DNA of 64,000 nt, from NCBI GenBank assembly GCA_015709695.1, contig CP054183.1, positions 2,096,992 through 2,160,991 on the forward strand, written 5' to 3'. The notes beneath the pieces are model-generated. The model had not been told where the DNA came from. It saw only the letters and a list, made by a program, of their open reading frames with translations, and did no database searches. The DNA comes from Gammaproteobacteria bacterium. GTDB taxonomy: Bacteria > Pseudomonadota > Gammaproteobacteria > Steroidobacterales > GCA-2729495. Below are positions 41,361-57,359 of the stretch, piece after piece. The stretch's first letter is position 1. The number at the start of each line of letters is the position of its first letter. Made by a program: the position numbers and the translations under genes.

Positions 41361-42614
41361 TCAGGATGGCGGCGCGGGCGGCACAGCCGGCGCCCCGCGT
41401 CCCGCCGACATCCACAGCGAATTCGACAGCTTCTGCATCAGCTGCCCCTGGGTGCTGACGCCGAACTTGGCATAGATGCTCTTCAGGTGGCTGCGGATGG
41501 TATGCCGCGTGAGGGCCAGGCGTTCCGCCGCCGTCTCCACCGATCCGGCGCCATACAGCACCTCGCAGACCCGCGCTTCCGCCGGTGTCAGCTGGTAGAG
41601 CCAGGCGAGGCGTTCGACGGGCAGGACCCTCGGCACATCGACGTCATGGACCACCACCATGGCGCCCGCGCCCTCCGGCAGGATCGCGCGGTCGGCAGCG
41701 CTGCTGCAGGAGATCACCGACAGCACCAGCGGCGCCCTGCCACCCCGGCGCGGCACCCGGATCTCCTGCGGCAGCGGATCGGCTTCGCCGGCAGCAGCGG
41801 TCAGCGCCAGGCGCAGCGCATGCTCGAACTCGGTCTGCACGGTGACCGACTCGAACAGCAGCCGCCCGCCCTTGAGCATGACCTCCCCCTCGCGATCGAG
41901 GCTGGCCCGCGCCAGCGGATTGCAATGCAGGGCGTAGCCGCTGCGATCGAGTATCACCACCGACTGCCCGGACCGGTCGAAAGACGCCAGCGCCTGGCGA
42001 CGGCCCGCATCGCCCAGCGCAATCCGTTCCTCCAGCTCCAGCATGACCTGCAGGAACGGCAGGAGATCGCGCATCAACGCCAGTTCGCCGTCGCCGAAAT
42101 CCCGGTCCGGGCGCGTGACGCAGACGTTGGCAAAGCGCTGCGGCTGGTTCTGCAGCACCGCCAGCAGGGCGAACTTCATGCCCGCCTGCTCACCGATGCG
42201 CCGGTAGAGCGAGTTCAGGCGCAGCTCGCTGGCCGGAATCACATCCGTGGAGCGGAACACTGCGCCGGCTGGCCGTCGCAGCAATTCCCGCCAGATCAGG
42301 TCCTCGGCCAGGTCGCGTCGTGCCAGCTCCGGCAGGTATTCCAGCGCGATGCCGTGGGTCAGGAAGATGGAATCACGGGGGTGCACCCGGTCGAGCCGGA
42401 TGCAGAGCCCCGCCTGCCCGCCGAGCAGGGGCACCAGCCGCGCGAGGACCCGCTGCCAGCCGTCGGCTCCCATTATTTCCCGGAAGAGCTCGGCCAGCAC
42501 TTCGTCCGGCACGAGCAGAGGCTGCGGGGCAACGGGCGGCATGCGCGCCGATGCGGTACTGCCCGCCGCCAGCCCGGCTGCGGGGCCCGGGTCAGCTGGT
42601 GTGTCGGGCGCCAT
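41361..42614 (-). CDS. LuxR-type helix-turn-helix regulator 1
   Basis: 417 residues. C-terminal LuxR HTH at about 345-400: LTPAEARVCEVLYGAGSVET then RLALTRHTIRSHLKSIYAKF. The N-terminal 330 residues form a sensory region with a PAS-like pocket (SFDRSGQSVVILDRSGYALH). No receiver Asp, so not a classical response regulator. ATG 42614 lies inside the last codons of the upstream paralogue (23-nt overlap), so translation is coupled. Shares layout and about a third of residues by eye with regulator 2. Targets unknown. Confidence 0.85.
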   Translation of the reverse strand: MAPDTPADPGPAAGLAAGSTASARMPPVAPQPLLVPDEVLAELFREIMGADGWQRVLARLVPLLGGQAGLCIRLDRVHPRDSIFLTHGIALEYLPELARRDLAEDLIWRELLRRPAGAVFRSTDVIPASELRLNSLYRRIGEQAGMKFALLAVLQNQPQRFANVCVTRPDRDFGDGELALMRDLLPFLQVMLELEERIALGDAGRRQALASFDRSGQSVVILDRSGYALHCNPLARASLDREGEVMLKGGRLLFESVTVQTEFEHALRLALTAAAGEADPLPQEIRVPRRGGRAPLVLSVISCSSAADRAILPEGAGAMVVVHDVDVPRVLPVERLAWLYQLTPAEARVCEVLYGAGSVETAAERLALTRHTIRSHLKSIYAKFGVSTQGQLMQKLSNSLWMSAGRGAPAVPPAPPS

Positions 42615-43797
42615 CACCAGGGGTCACCATGTGGAGCGAATCCGCCAGGCGATGCAGCAGCTGCGACTGGTTCTGGACCCCGAACTTGGAAAAGATGCGC
42701 TTGAGGTGGCTGCGCACCGTATGCGTGGAGAGACACAGCGAGGCAGCCGCCTCCTCGACACTCGTGCTGCGATGGATGGCAAGGCAGACCCGCATCTCGG
42801 CGGGGGTCAGCCCGTAGATGCGCTGCAGATGGGGCTGTGGCAACTCCTGCTCGGCCCCGACATCGAACAGCAGGACCAGGCAGCCCGCGCCGATCGGGAA
42901 AACGGCGTGGTCGGCGGCGCGTGCCAGGGGCACCATGCTCAGCACCAGCTGTCGCCCTGCATCCTGCCGTGGCACACGCAGCTGGCTGGGCACGAGGCGG
43001 GCCTCGGTGTCCGCCGTCGCCGCCACGATCCGGTGCAGCGCGCGCTCGAAGTCCGTCTGCGCCGCAAGGCTGTCGAACAGGAAGCGCCCTTGCCTGAGGG
43101 TGACCCCCGCGCCCTGTCCCAGGATCCGGGTCGCCGCGGCATTGACGTGGAGCGCGTAACCACTGCGGTCGAGTACGGCAATGGCCTGGCCTGCCACGTC
43201 GAAGCTCTGCAGCGCTTCGCGCCGGGCCGCATCGCCCAGCATCACCCGCTTGGCCAGGGCTGCCGCGGCCTGCAGGTGTGGCGTCAGGGCCTCGAGCAGG
43301 GCGACTTCGGCGTCGGTGAATCCACCGCCGTCGCCACCCCGGAGGAAGCCGAGGCCGGTGAAGACATCCGGACCCGATTCCAGAACGACATGGATGAAGT
43401 GCCCGAGGCCCTCGGGCACGGCGATCCGGGTGTACAGCTGCCCCCTGCGCTGCGGAGCCGCTGGCACGAGGTCGAATGTCCGCGACACCCTGCCGGCCGG
43501 CAGGCGGAGCGTCGCCTGCCAGATGCGATCCTCGCGCAGGTCCCGGTCAAGCAGCAAAGCGGTGGAGGCCGGCGAGAAGCCGATCATCTCGGCCATGGCG
43601 CTGCACGGGTGATTGCGGTCGAAGCCTGCCGCCATCGCCTTCTCGCAGCCGAACAGCGGCGCAAGCAGCGACAGGATCCGCACCCAGAAATCCGGCTGCA
43701 GGGTGGCAGCGTAGAGGCGCCGGTACAGTTCCGCGGGTACGGCCGATTTCGCGGGCAGGCACCCCGCCTCACCGGCCGGCTGGCGTTGCTGTCGCAT
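42592..43797 (-). CDS. LuxR-type helix-turn-helix regulator 2
   Basis: 401 residues, same architecture as regulator 1: sensory N-terminus, PAS-like SFDVAGQAIAVLDRSGYALH near the middle, and C-terminal HTH LTPAEMRVCLAIHRSTSVEE then LCLSTHTVRSHLKRIFSKFG. First gene of the pair. ATG 43797 chosen at the start of the conserved region. An inverted repeat CCTCAC/GTGAGG lies about 80 nt upstream and may be an operator. Confidence 0.85.
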   Translation of the reverse strand: MRQQRQPAGEAGCLPAKSAVPAELYRRLYAATLQPDFWVRILSLLAPLFGCEKAMAAGFDRNHPCSAMAEMIGFSPASTALLLDRDLREDRIWQATLRLPAGRVSRTFDLVPAAPQRRGQLYTRIAVPEGLGHFIHVVLESGPDVFTGLGFLRGGDGGGFTDAEVALLEALTPHLQAAAALAKRVMLGDAARREALQSFDVAGQAIAVLDRSGYALHVNAAATRILGQGAGVTLRQGRFLFDSLAAQTDFERALHRIVAATADTEARLVPSQLRVPRQDAGRQLVLSMVPLARAADHAVFPIGAGCLVLLFDVGAEQELPQPHLQRIYGLTPAEMRVCLAIHRSTSVEEAAASLCLSTHTVRSHLKRIFSKFGVQNQSQLLHRLADSLHMVTPGDGARHTS

Positions 43798-43873
43798 CAC
43801 GGTTCCCCTGCGAACGGTGATCGTTGCGCTGCCGGAAATTATGCCCCAGGGAATGCATGCGGCGACGCCTCGT

Positions 43874-43893
43874 ACCTCACCCAAATGAGTGAG
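43874..43893. promoter_or_regulatory. inverted repeat upstream of LuxR regulator 2
   Basis: CCTCAC-N8-GTGAGG, centre CCAAATGA, 77 nt before the start. Size and spacing suit a LuxR-type dimer; autoregulation is a guess. Confidence 0.4.
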
Positions 43894-44092
43894 GCGAAAA
43901 GTCGCGGGCTGACGACCGAAATTCCCCCATGCGGGGGATGCGCCATCCGCAAAGCGGTGGCAGGCTCTCTCACGCTGAATCGCCGGCGATGCATCGCCGC
44001 CACCCAGGAGGCCAGCCAATACGGCGTTCCCCCCGGGGCTGGTATCCGGCGGCGGGAATCGCGGGTCCTTCAGGCAAAGGGTGTTAGCTGTT

Positions 44093-44159
44093 CGCCGGTG
44101 CCCGGCGGCGGCCGCTTCCCTGTAGCGCGGCCTGCCGCCGGCCACCGGCGCATTTTTTT
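44093..44159 (+). terminator. strong rho-independent terminator on the plus strand
   Basis: CGCCGGTG/CACCGGCG, CCGGCGGC/GCCGCCGG and GCCGC/GCGGC stack into a stem of about 21 bp with one mismatch and a small bulge, loop TTCCCTGTAGC, followed by CA and seven T. On the minus strand the T-tract is missing, so it acts on plus-strand RNA. Confidence 0.75.
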
Positions 44160-44162
44160 GAT

Positions 44163-49712
<5,550 letters not shown>

Positions 49713-49721
49713 GCGCGAATA

Positions 49722-49737
49722 ATAAAGAAAACTTTAT
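49722..49737. promoter_or_regulatory. AT-rich palindrome at arsR/metF/metH promoter
   Basis: ATAAAG-AAAA-CTTTAT, perfect 6-bp arms, 10 nt upstream of the regulator start in a markedly AT-rich patch of otherwise GC-rich DNA. Likely overlaps the promoter -10 and acts as the regulator's own operator. Confidence 0.6.
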
Positions 49738-49877
49738 ATGTTTGCCGGTGAATGTTTCCGGTCAGAGAGCAATTGACAGCCCATGCGTGCCATGACGGAC
49801 GCACCGCCCAATCCGTGTGAGCAACGCCAAATGCCACGAACCGTGGCGAATGTGGGTCTATCTGTTGGAAATCGACG

Positions 49878-49898
49878 AAAAAAAGCGCCGTAGCGCTT
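49878..49898 (-). terminator. rho-independent terminator of the b561-cytochrome gene
   Basis: On the minus strand AAGCGC-TACG-GCGCTT followed by a T-run. It lies 39 nt past the gene's stop. Confidence 0.75.
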
Positions 49899-49936
49899 CC
49901 GGGGGCCCCGATCTGCGCGCGAAGCGCCGTAGCGCG

Positions 49937-51190
49937 TCAGTGAACCTCGGTCTGCGCGCCCGGCATCGTTTCTTTCTTCAGGATGTTGATGACGGCCGCG
50001 CGCGTGGCGGGATCGGTGATGGGGCCGATGGAAATGGCCATGGAGGTCCCGGGCAGAAACCCGTCGGGGTCCGCAAGGAAGGCATCGAGGGTGCTGTCAT
50101 CCCAGACGAGCCCGTTGCGGCCGGCATCGGCCATGGCCCGGGAATAATGAAAATTGGGAACCGTGCCGGCCCGCTGCCCGAAGATGGCGTACAGGTTCGG
50201 CCCGGCGAGATGCTTCGCGTTCCTGTCGACGGTGTGGCAGAAGCGGCACCACTTGTAGGTTTCCGCCTTCACCTGGCGCTCGAATGGCGTTTCCGGCGTC
50301 ACCGTGACCTGCACCACCGGCGCCGCGTGCGAGGTCACGCCTCCGGGCGCCGCCACCATCACGCCGACCGGCCAGGGCGTGACGCGGAATGCGGCATACG
50401 GGGCATATGCCCCCAGCCCCAGCAGAACCAGCACGCTGCCAACGGCAACGACCCGGACCAGCAGGCTGGCCGGGGCACTGGCGACGATGCGCATGCGCCG
50501 GCGCGCACGCAGCCACGCGCCCAGGGCAAACACCAGCGCGCTCGCCACCAGGAAGCCGCCCACCGCCGGCACCGCGTTGCCCGGCTCCCTGAAGGTGCTC
50601 ATGGCATAGAGATTGAGGCACATGGCCGCCCAGGCCTGCAGGCCGATGCCGGGCGGCCAGGCGCGCAGCTGGCCCACGCCCCGGCGCAGCCAGAACCAGG
50701 CGCTGGAGCAGACCGTGGCGATGGTCAGCAGCAGGACGCCGAAGTTGAGCGCGGAGTGGAAATAGCCGGTGAACATCCAGCCGGCACGGTTCTCGCCGAT
50801 CACCGCCGGCAGGTCGAGGAACGGGCCGACATGCACCGTCAGGCCCTCGGTCCAGGCCTGACCGATGCCGAAGAGGGGAATCACCAGCAGCAGCGCATAC
50901 AGCGAGAATGCGAGGGTGCGGGCCCAGGCCTGGCCCGCTGCCGTCATGCCCGCGGCAGGTGCCGCCGGCTGTTCGCGCAGCCAGCGCCAGATCCGCAGCA
51001 CCAGCAGCACGAACAGCGTGATGCCGACCAGGTAGTGCCAGCCCCGGAACTGCTCGCGCAGCAGCGAGGTCTTCTCGATGCGCGGCATGCGTACCGTCAG
51101 GGTCACCTGAACGGTGTACAGGACCATGATCAGCCAGCCGAGGATGACGCTGGCACGGCTGTAGCCCGGACGCTGGAATCCATCCCGCAT
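49937..51190 (-). CDS. cytochrome b561 fused to cytochrome c
   Basis: 417 residues. The N-terminal 300 residues hold at least six membrane helices; the first four with histidines (REQFRGWHYLVGITLFVLLV, FTGYFHSALNFGVLLL) match the prokaryotic cytochrome b561 fold that carries two b haems. The C-terminal 110 residues form a periplasmic c-type domain with CRFCH (WCRFCHTVDRNAKHLAGPNL) and a distal Met in DGFLPGTSMAI. The fusion would move electrons from quinol to a periplasmic acceptor in a single chain. Single gene with its own terminator. Confidence 0.88.
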   Translation of the reverse strand: MRDGFQRPGYSRASVILGWLIMVLYTVQVTLTVRMPRIEKTSLLREQFRGWHYLVGITLFVLLVLRIWRWLREQPAAPAAGMTAAGQAWARTLAFSLYALLLVIPLFGIGQAWTEGLTVHVGPFLDLPAVIGENRAGWMFTGYFHSALNFGVLLLTIATVCSSAWFWLRRGVGQLRAWPPGIGLQAWAAMCLNLYAMSTFREPGNAVPAVGGFLVASALVFALGAWLRARRRMRIVASAPASLLVRVVAVGSVLVLLGLGAYAPYAAFRVTPWPVGVMVAAPGGVTSHAAPVVQVTVTPETPFERQVKAETYKWCRFCHTVDRNAKHLAGPNLYAIFGQRAGTVPNFHYSRAMADAGRNGLVWDDSTLDAFLADPDGFLPGTSMAISIGPITDPATRAAVINILKKETMPGAQTEVH

Positions 51191-51277
51191 GACGCACCTG
51201 CCTCTGGCTGCCTTACCCCGCGCCGCCCTCCCGGCAGCGCGGCCCGCGGCGCCGGCCACGGCCGGAGCCGGGCGCCG

Positions 51278-52723
51278 TCACGAAGCGAGCTTGCGGCGCA
51301 ACAGCTCGTTCACCTGCGCCGGATTGCCCTTGCCGGCCGTGAGCTTCATGACCTGCCCGACGAAGAACCCGAACAGCTTGTCCTTGCCGGCGCGATACTC
51401 CGCCACCTGGCCCGGATTGGCGGCAATCACCTGGTCGATCACCTGCTCGAGGGCGCCGGCATCGGTGATCTGGCGCAGACCCTTGCGGGCGATGATCTGG
51501 TCGGCATCGCCTTCCCCGGCCCACATGCCTTCGAACACCTCCTTGGCGATCTTGCCCGAGATGGTGTGGTCGGCGATACGGGCGAGCAGGCCCGCCAGCG
51601 CCGCCGGGCCGACCCGGGCCACCTCGATGCCGAGGCCATCGCGGTTGAGCGCCGCGGCCAGTTCGCCATTCACCCAGGTGGCGGCGAGACGCGCCTGGCC
51701 GGCACCGGCTGCCGCGAGCACCGCTTCGAAGTAATCCGCCACCTCGCGGCTGGCGGTCAGCAGCGCGGCTTCCGTGGCGCCGAGGCCGCACTCGGTGACC
51801 AGGCGCTGCGCCCGTGCGTCGGGCAACTCGGGCATCGAAGCGCGCACTTCCTCGACCAGCGCCTCGCCGATCTCCAGCGGCAGCAGGTCCGGGTCGGGGA
51901 AGTAGCGATAGTCGTTGGCCTCTTCCTTGCTGCGCATCGGGCGGGTCTCGTCCCGGTCGGGATCGTACAGCCGCGTTTCCTGCACGACGCGCCCACCCTC
52001 ATCCAGCACCCCGGCCTGCCGGTCGATCTCGAAGAGGATGGCACGCTCGAGGAAGCGGAAGCTGTTGAGGTTCTTGATCTCGGTGCGGGTGCCGAGGCTG
52101 GTGCTGCCCGCCGGGCGCAGCGAGACGTTGGCATCGCAGCGGAAGGAGCCCTCCTGCATGTTGCCATCGCAGATGCCGATCCAGCGCACCAGCTGGTGGA
52201 TCCTGCGCATGTAGGCGGCTGCCTCCTTCGCCGAACGCATGTCCGGCTCGGAGACGATTTCCAGCAGCGGCGTGCCGGCGCGATTGAGGTCGATACCCGA
52301 GAGGCCGTGGAAGTTCTCGTGCAGGGACTTGCCGGCGTCCTCTTCCAGATGGGCGCGCGTCAGGCGCACCGTCTTGCCGCCGCCATCCTCCAGCTCGATG
52401 CGCACGCTGCCGCCCTGCACCACCGGCAGCTCGTACTGGCTGATCTGGTAGCCCTTGGGCAGGTCGGGGTAGAAGTAGTTCTTGCGGGCGAAGACCGAGC
52501 GGCTGGCGATGCGGGCGCCGATGGCCAGGCCGAAGCGCACGGCAAGGCGCACGGCCTCGGCATTGAGCACCGGCAGCACGCCGGGATAGCCGAGGTCCAC
52601 CAGGCAGGCCTGGGTATTGGGCGCGGCGCCATAGGCGGTGGCTGCGCCGGAGAAGATCTTCGAGCGCGTGGCGAGCTGCGCATGGATCTCCAGCCCGATG
52701 ACGGGTTCCCAGCCGCCGCTCAC
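51278..52723 (-). CDS. gatB: Asp-tRNA(Asn)/Glu-tRNA(Gln) amidotransferase subunit B
   Basis: 481 residues. Begins [17 protein letters not shown] at GTG 52723, overlapping the gatA stop (GTGA). Kinase-cradle motifs [48 protein letters not shown] and [13 protein letters not shown], then helical and YqeY-like tail domains at the C-terminus. Phosphorylates Glu or Asp on misacylated tRNA. Last gene of gatC-gatA-gatB. Confidence 0.95.
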   Translation of the reverse strand: MSGGWEPVIGLEIHAQLATRSKIFSGAATAYGAAPNTQACLVDLGYPGVLPVLNAEAVRLAVRFGLAIGARIASRSVFARKNYFYPDLPKGYQISQYELPVVQGGSVRIELEDGGGKTVRLTRAHLEEDAGKSLHENFHGLSGIDLNRAGTPLLEIVSEPDMRSAKEAAAYMRRIHQLVRWIGICDGNMQEGSFRCDANVSLRPAGSTSLGTRTEIKNLNSFRFLERAILFEIDRQAGVLDEGGRVVQETRLYDPDRDETRPMRSKEEANDYRYFPDPDLLPLEIGEALVEEVRASMPELPDARAQRLVTECGLGATEAALLTASREVADYFEAVLAAAGAGQARLAATWVNGELAAALNRDGLGIEVARVGPAALAGLLARIADHTISGKIAKEVFEGMWAGEGDADQIIARKGLRQITDAGALEQVIDQVIAANPGQVAEYRAGKDKLFGFFVGQVMKLTAGKGNPAQVNELLRRKLAS

Positions 52724-54201
52724 TGCGCTGCTCCCGTCGGCGGATCCGCCGGCCGCCGGCGATGCCAGTCGGTGGCGCACTGGTACTGGTGGGCGACATT
52801 CAGCACGGCAGCCTCGCCGAAGGCCGGCCCGATGAGCTGCAACCCCACCGGCAGGCCACCGGAGAAGCCGCAGGGCACCGAGATGCCCGGCACGCCCGCC
52901 AGGTTGACGGCGATGGTGTAGATGTCGTTCAGGTACATCTGCACCGGGTCGCTGGTCTTCTCGCCCAGGCGGAATGCCGGCGTCGGCGTGGTGGGACCGG
53001 CGATGACATCCACCCTGTCGAAGGCGCGGCGCAGGTCCCCGGCGATGAGCTTGCGCACCTTCTGCGCCTGCAGGTAGTAGGCGTCGTAGTAGCCGGAGGA
53101 CAGCACGTAGGTGCCGGTCATGATGCGGCGGCGGACCTCGGCGCCGAAGCCCTCCTGGCGCGAGCGCTTGTACATTTCCTCGATCGATCCGGCAGCTTCG
53201 GCCCGGTGGCCGAAGCGCACGCCGTCGAAGCGCGCCAGGTTGGAGGAGGCTTCGGCCGGCGCCACGATGTAGTAGGTCGGCACCGACAGGCCGAGGTTCG
53301 GCAGCGAGACCTCGACGATCTGCGCGCCGAGCTGGCGCAGCACCTCGAGGGCCTCGCGCACCCGGGCGGCGCAGCCGGCATCCAGCCCGGCGTCGAAGAA
53401 TTCCGGCGGCACGCCGATGCGCCGGCCCGCGAGCGGACGATCCAGCATCTGCGAATACGCCGGCACGGGCAGGTCGGCACTGGTCGAATCGCGCGGGTCG
53501 AAGCCCGCCATGGCCTCGACCAGCAGCGCCGCGTCCTCGGCGCTGCGTGCCAGGATGCCCGCCTGATCCAGGCTCGAGGCAAAGGCGATCATCCCGTAGC
53601 GCGACACCCGGCCATAGCTCGGCTTGAAGCCGGTGATGCCGGCGAGGGCTGCCGGCTGGCGGATGGAACCACCGGTGTCGGTGCCCGTGGCGGCCGGCAC
53701 CAGCCCCGCCGCCACCGCCGCCGCCGACCCCCCCGAGGAGCCGCCCGGCGAGCGCTGCAGGTCCCAGGGATTGCGCACCGGCCCGAAGAAACTGGTTTCG
53801 TTGGACGACCCCATGGCGAATTCGTCCATGTTGGTCTTGCCGACGCAGACCACCCCCGCGGCGGCCAGCCGTTCCACCACCGTCGCGTCGTAGGGCGGGA
53901 TGAAGTCCGCCAGCATCTTCGAGGCGCAGGTGGTGGCAACCCCGCGGGTGCAGAAGATGTCCTTGTGGGCAATGGGCACGCCGGTGAGGGGCCCGCCCTC
54001 GCCCCGCGCCAGGCGGGCGTCGGCGGCATCGGCCGCCGCCAGGGCCTGGTCGGGGTTGACCGTGATGAAGGCGTTCAGCGCGCCGTCGAGGCGCGCAATG
54101 CGCTCCAGGCTGGCCTCGACCAGTTCGCGGCTGCTGGTGCTGCGGTCCCGGAGCGCGCGCGACAGCGCGGCGATGCTGCGATCATCCCCCTGCAAGGCCA
54201 C
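52720..54201 (-). CDS. gatA: Asp-tRNA(Asn)/Glu-tRNA(Gln) amidotransferase subunit A
   Basis: 493 residues. Amidase-signature catalytic triad: Lys in [14 protein letters not shown], Ser in [16 protein letters not shown] and Ser in [15 protein letters not shown]. It releases ammonia from glutamine and passes it to GatB. Start GTG 54201 with GAGG 5 nt upstream, 4 nt after the gatC stop. The tRNA-Gln seen at 16.1 kb has the U1-A72 pair that GatCAB recognises. Confidence 0.95.
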   Translation of the reverse strand: MALQGDDRSIAALSRALRDRSTSSRELVEASLERIARLDGALNAFITVNPDQALAAADAADARLARGEGGPLTGVPIAHKDIFCTRGVATTCASKMLADFIPPYDATVVERLAAAGVVCVGKTNMDEFAMGSSNETSFFGPVRNPWDLQRSPGGSSGGSAAAVAAGLVPAATGTDTGGSIRQPAALAGITGFKPSYGRVSRYGMIAFASSLDQAGILARSAEDAALLVEAMAGFDPRDSTSADLPVPAYSQMLDRPLAGRRIGVPPEFFDAGLDAGCAARVREALEVLRQLGAQIVEVSLPNLGLSVPTYYIVAPAEASSNLARFDGVRFGHRAEAAGSIEEMYKRSRQEGFGAEVRRRIMTGTYVLSSGYYDAYYLQAQKVRKLIAGDLRRAFDRVDVIAGPTTPTPAFRLGEKTSDPVQMYLNDIYTIAVNLAGVPGISVPCGFSGGLPVGLQLIGPAFGEAAVLNVAHQYQCATDWHRRRPADPPTGAAQ

Positions 54202-54205
54202 GGCC

Positions 54206-54493
54206 TCAGTCGATGACCCGGGGCACGAGGTACAGTCCGGCCTCGGCGCGCGGCGCATTCTGCTGGCAGAGCTCGCGGCAGTCCGCCTCGGTGACCACAT
54301 CGGGACGCAGCCGCTGCGCCATGTCGAGGGGATGGGCCATGGGCTCGACGCCCTTCGTGTCCACCTGCCTGAGCTGGTCCACCAGGCCGAGGATGCGCGA
54401 CAGCTTGTCGGCGCAGTCGGCCACCTCGTCCTCGCCCGGGGCAAGGCGCGCCAGGTGCGCAATGTGACGCACGTCCTCTTTGCTCAGCGACAC
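54206..54493 (-). CDS. gatC: Asp-tRNA(Asn)/Glu-tRNA(Gln) amidotransferase subunit C
   Basis: 95 residues from GTG 54493: [20 protein letters not shown] is the canonical GatC N-terminus, and [20 protein letters not shown] plus YLVPRVID the rest. It wraps GatA and GatB together. Upstream codons in frame exist (GTG 54541) but do not fit the family. Divergent from mreB, as in pseudomonads. Confidence 0.9.
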   Translation of the reverse strand: MSLSKEDVRHIAHLARLAPGEDEVADCADKLSRILGLVDQLRQVDTKGVEPMAHPLDMAQRLRPDVVTEADCRELCQQNAPRAEAGLYLVPRVID

Positions 54494-54547
54494 GGGAAAG
54501 AGCCTTCGGATCAGCTGCTTAGGGAAGCGCGCATGATACACCCGCAG

Positions 54548-55689
<1,142 letters not shown>

Positions 55690-55793
55690 GCGAAGACCGG
55701 GGGAGTTCGACGAAAAGCCTGCCCATCCCTGCCCGGAGGAAGAGACCAGTAGACTGTCCCCCGGGCTTCCCCGCCCCCGCGGTTCCCTGAAGC

Positions 55794-56846
55794 ATGGCGC
55801 TCTCGACACCCGACAGCGAGCCACGACTGTTTTCCGGGCCTGCCCCGGGGCTGAGGCTTGTCGTGCTGGTGGCGCTCGCCATCGTGCTCATGGTGTTCGA
55901 CCACCGCGACCAGCACCTGGCGCGCATCCGCGGCTACCTCGCCGCCGCGCTGTACCCCTTGCAGGAGGCCGTGGATGCGCCATCGGCTGCCAGCCGCTGG
56001 ATGAGCGACAACCTCGCGGCGCGCGAGCGGCTGATCGAGGAGAACGCCGGGCTGAAGCGCGAGCTGCTGCTCGAGCGCGGGCACCTGCAGCGCATGGCCG
56101 CGCTGGAGGCGGAGAACGCCCGCATGCGCGCCCTGCTCGACTCCACCGCCAAGGTCGGCGACAAGGCGCTGATCGCCGAGATCCTCTCCGTGGACATGGA
56201 TCGCCTGCGCCATCGGGTGGTGCTCAACCGCGGCAGCCGCGATGGCGTGTTCGTCGGCCAGGCGCTCATCGATGCCCGGGGTGTCGTCGGCCAGGTCACC
56301 CGGGACCGCGGCAGCAGCAGCGAGGCGCTGCTCATCACCGACCCTGACCACGCCGTGCCGGTGGAGATCGTGCGCAACGGCCTGCGCAGCATCGCGCTCG
56401 GTACCGGCGACCTCGAACGCCTCTCCCTGCCCTTCCTGGCGCGCAATTCCGACGTCAAGGCCGGCGACCTGCTGGTCACTTCAGGCCTCGGCGGCAGCTT
56501 TCCGGCAGGCTATCCGGTCGCCACGGTGCAGGAAGTTCGCGGCGACAGCGGCGAGCCCTTCCTGGTGGTGACTGCGCGACCGGCTGCCGCGCTCGACCGC
56601 ATCCGCGAGGTCCTGCTGGTGCAGCCACCGCCGGCCGAGGTGGCGGCACCGCCCGAGGACAGCCCGCTGCCCCCGCCGCCGCCGGCGGCGACCCGCACCG
56701 GCAAGCCGGCGCCCGCGAAGCCCCCGGCAGCGGCGCCTGCTGCGGTGCCGGCTGCGACCCCGGCGCCTGCTGCGACCCCGGCGCCGGCCGCCACACCGGC
56801 GGCACCCGTCGCACCAGCCGCGCCCGCGGCGGAACGCGCAGAATGA
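55794..56846 (+). CDS. mreC: rod-shape determining protein MreC
   Basis: 350 residues. One membrane helix (LVVLVALAIVLMVFD), a coiled coil at about 75-115 (LIEENAGLKRELLLERGHLQ), then the beta-domain with RLRHRVVLNRGSRDGVFVGQ and GDLLVTSGLGGSFPAGYPVA. The C-terminal 65 residues are an Ala/Pro-rich tail with tandem ATPAP units, periplasmic and probably disordered. Scaffolds PBP2 and RodA. Stop overlaps mreD start by 4 nt. Confidence 0.93.
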   Translation: MALSTPDSEPRLFSGPAPGLRLVVLVALAIVLMVFDHRDQHLARIRGYLAAALYPLQEAVDAPSAASRWMSDNLAARERLIEENAGLKRELLLERGHLQRMAALEAENARMRALLDSTAKVGDKALIAEILSVDMDRLRHRVVLNRGSRDGVFVGQALIDARGVVGQVTRDRGSSSEALLITDPDHAVPVEIVRNGLRSIALGTGDLERLSLPFLARNSDVKAGDLLVTSGLGGSFPAGYPVATVQEVRGDSGEPFLVVTARPAAALDRIREVLLVQPPPAEVAAPPEDSPLPPPPPAATRTGKPAPAKPPAAAPAAVPAATPAPAATPAPAATPAAPVAPAAPAAERAE

Positions 56847-57343
56847 GCCGCAACCGCACCAGCCCGTTGATGCTCTGGGTGACGCTGCTCGGCGCCCTGG
56901 CGCTGGCGGTCTTTCCCCTGCCGGAGGCCGTCGAGCCCTTCCGCCCACCGTTCCTGACCATGGCGATCATCTACTGGACCATGATGTGGCCGCGCCTCTG
57001 CGGGCTGCTCACTGCCTTCATCGCCGGCCTGCTGCTCGATGTCCTCTACGGCAGCCTGCTCGGCCAGCACGCCCTCGCGCTGGTGGTGGTGTCCTTCCTG
57101 ACGCTGCGTTTCCACCTGCAGATCCGCAATTTCCCGCTGTGGCAGCTGACCGCCTCGGCGACGCTGCTGCTGGCGATCGACACCTTCTTCGTGTTCTGGT
57201 CGGACGGCATCGCCGGCGATCCCACCGGCGGCCCGGCACGCTGGATCACGGTCGCGGCGGGCACCGTGGCCTGGGTGCCGGTCATGGCGCTGCTCGACAG
57301 GCTGCGGCTGCGCTCCGAGAACCGCAGCAAGCGCTTCGCCTGA
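56843..57343 (+). CDS. mreD: rod-shape determining protein MreD
   Basis: 166 residues, five to six membrane helices (LWVTLLGALALAVFPLPEAV, LLTAFIAGLLLDVLYGSLLG). Family motif PPFLTMAIIYWTMMWP. Part of the elongasome in the inner membrane. ATG overlaps the mreC stop. Confidence 0.9.
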   Translation: MSRNRTSPLMLWVTLLGALALAVFPLPEAVEPFRPPFLTMAIIYWTMMWPRLCGLLTAFIAGLLLDVLYGSLLGQHALALVVVSFLTLRFHLQIRNFPLWQLTASATLLLAIDTFFVFWSDGIAGDPTGGPARWITVAAGTVAWVPVMALLDRLRLRSENRSKRFA

Positions 57344-57359
57344 GGCAGGCCCGGCAGTC

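Larger units (their letters stand above)
43798..44162. other. 365-nt gap between metH and LuxR pair
   Basis: Holds an inverted repeat at 43874-43893, a short CCCCC-ATG-CGGGGG hairpin near 43925-43938, and a very strong plus-strand terminator at 44093-44159. No plus-strand gene of coding character ends there. On the minus strand this is the leader of the LuxR pair. Confidence 0.6.

Noticed and set aside
44000..44092. Glycine-riboswitch-like words (TTCAGGCAAAGG) upstream of the orphan terminator
   Set aside because: The paired core (GCCGAAGG with GCAA) and second aptamer are absent and no glycine gene follows.
49713..49936. Possible cobalamin or SAH riboswitch ahead of the metF-metH operon
   Set aside because: No B12 box or SAH-aptamer core; the operon leader is very short and has a DNA palindrome instead.
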